Part shown: in pieces, positions 12,134-12,251 of the stretch
How positions within the stretch are numbered: position 1 is the stretch's first letter
Layout of the letters: each line of letters starts with the position of its first letter
Origin: an uncultured Collinsella sp.
GTDB lineage: Bacteria; Actinomycetota; Coriobacteriia; Coriobacteriales; Coriobacteriaceae
Assembly: GCA_900552735.1 (NCBI GenBank)
Contig: USBA01000040.1
Span: 1-12,251, forward strand
DNA length: 12,251 bases
Reading direction: 5' to 3'
Notes under the pieces: model-generated
Seen by the model: the letters and a program-made list of their open reading frames with translations, nothing else
Told to the model about the DNA's origin: nothing
Database searches by the model: none
Position numbers and translations under genes: made by a program

Positions 12134-12251
12134 AGGTAACCTTCCTGGGGGTCTGGAGCATATAATCCCGGGCTGGAACAATATCGGCGTGAGGGCGTCG
12201 TTTCGGCGGGGGGGGCGATATGCTGCAGACCCCGCGGGGGGGCGAGTCGGG
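12134..12251. other. Upstream region of nrdG with suspicious G/C homopolymers
   Basis: No gene can be assigned here. A TATATG (minus strand, about 12160) may be a -10 box for nrdG but lacks a good -35. From about 12207 the sequence contains long runs of G and repeated CCCCGCGGGGG-like text, unlike the rest of the window. This looks like low-quality sequence at a contig end, which could hide the 3' end of nrdD. Confidence 0.4.

Noticed and set aside
11024..12139. 371-codon open frame on the plus strand
   Set aside because: It is antisense to folE and nrdG, both certain, and gives a composition without recognisable domains.
1..12251. CRISPR arrays, transposases, integrases, toxin-antitoxin pairs, phage genes, tRNA or rRNA genes
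   Set aside because: Read on both strands, no regularly spaced repeats, mobile-element proteins or RNA gene cores were found. Nearly all the sequence is accounted for by the listed genes.

Overview
The window looks like a chromosomal segment of a GC-rich anaerobic actinobacterium, most likely of the class Coriobacteriia (Collinsella-like). This is inferred from the base composition and codon use, an anaerobic ribonucleotide reductase activase, a PerR-type Fur regulator, and GC-rich intergenic hairpins that often lack a U-tract. I could not run a search, so the genus is a guess. No mobile element, rRNA, tRNA or CRISPR array is visible. The gene content is mostly metabolic and housekeeping.

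Layout, left to right. (1) 1-507, minus: the N-terminal part of a secreted coiled-coil protein that runs off the left edge. (2) 721-2393: a sulfur amino acid locus, with minus-strand metY (O-acetylhomoserine sulfhydrylase) ended by a strong intrinsic terminator. A plus-strand LysR regulator (2403-3305) is transcribed away from it. The shared intergenic region holds a good metY promoter, a textbook ATC-N9-GAT LysR box about 66 bases upstream of the predicted metY start site, and a 17-codon leader ORF with an excellent Shine-Dalgarno sequence and overlapping alternative hairpins. (3) 3405-5918, plus: rnhA, a Gfo/Idh/MocA oxidoreductase, an acylphosphatase with an N-terminal extension, and a PerR-like regulator. 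(4) 5934-7823, minus: a SlyD-type FKBP prolyl isomerase, a UreE-like (urease nickel chaperone family) protein directly after it, then a HAD/Cof-type phosphatase. (5) 7944-9808, plus: an M19 dipeptidase and a YgjP-type zinc metalloprotease. (6) 9815-12133, minus, in order of transcription: nrdG, folE, an HD-domain phosphohydrolase, folB.

How the genes fit together. metY and the LysR gene form a divergent regulator/target pair for methionine or homocysteine synthesis. folE, the HD protein and folB form a tight folate cluster, in which the HD enzyme is a candidate for removing phosphates from dihydroneopterin triphosphate between the FolE and FolB steps. The SlyD-type chaperone and the UreE-like protein look like a two-gene nickel-handling unit with no urease genes in view. 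I consider the metY leader and the slyD-like/ureE-like pair the most original observations here. None of it is proven from sequence alone.
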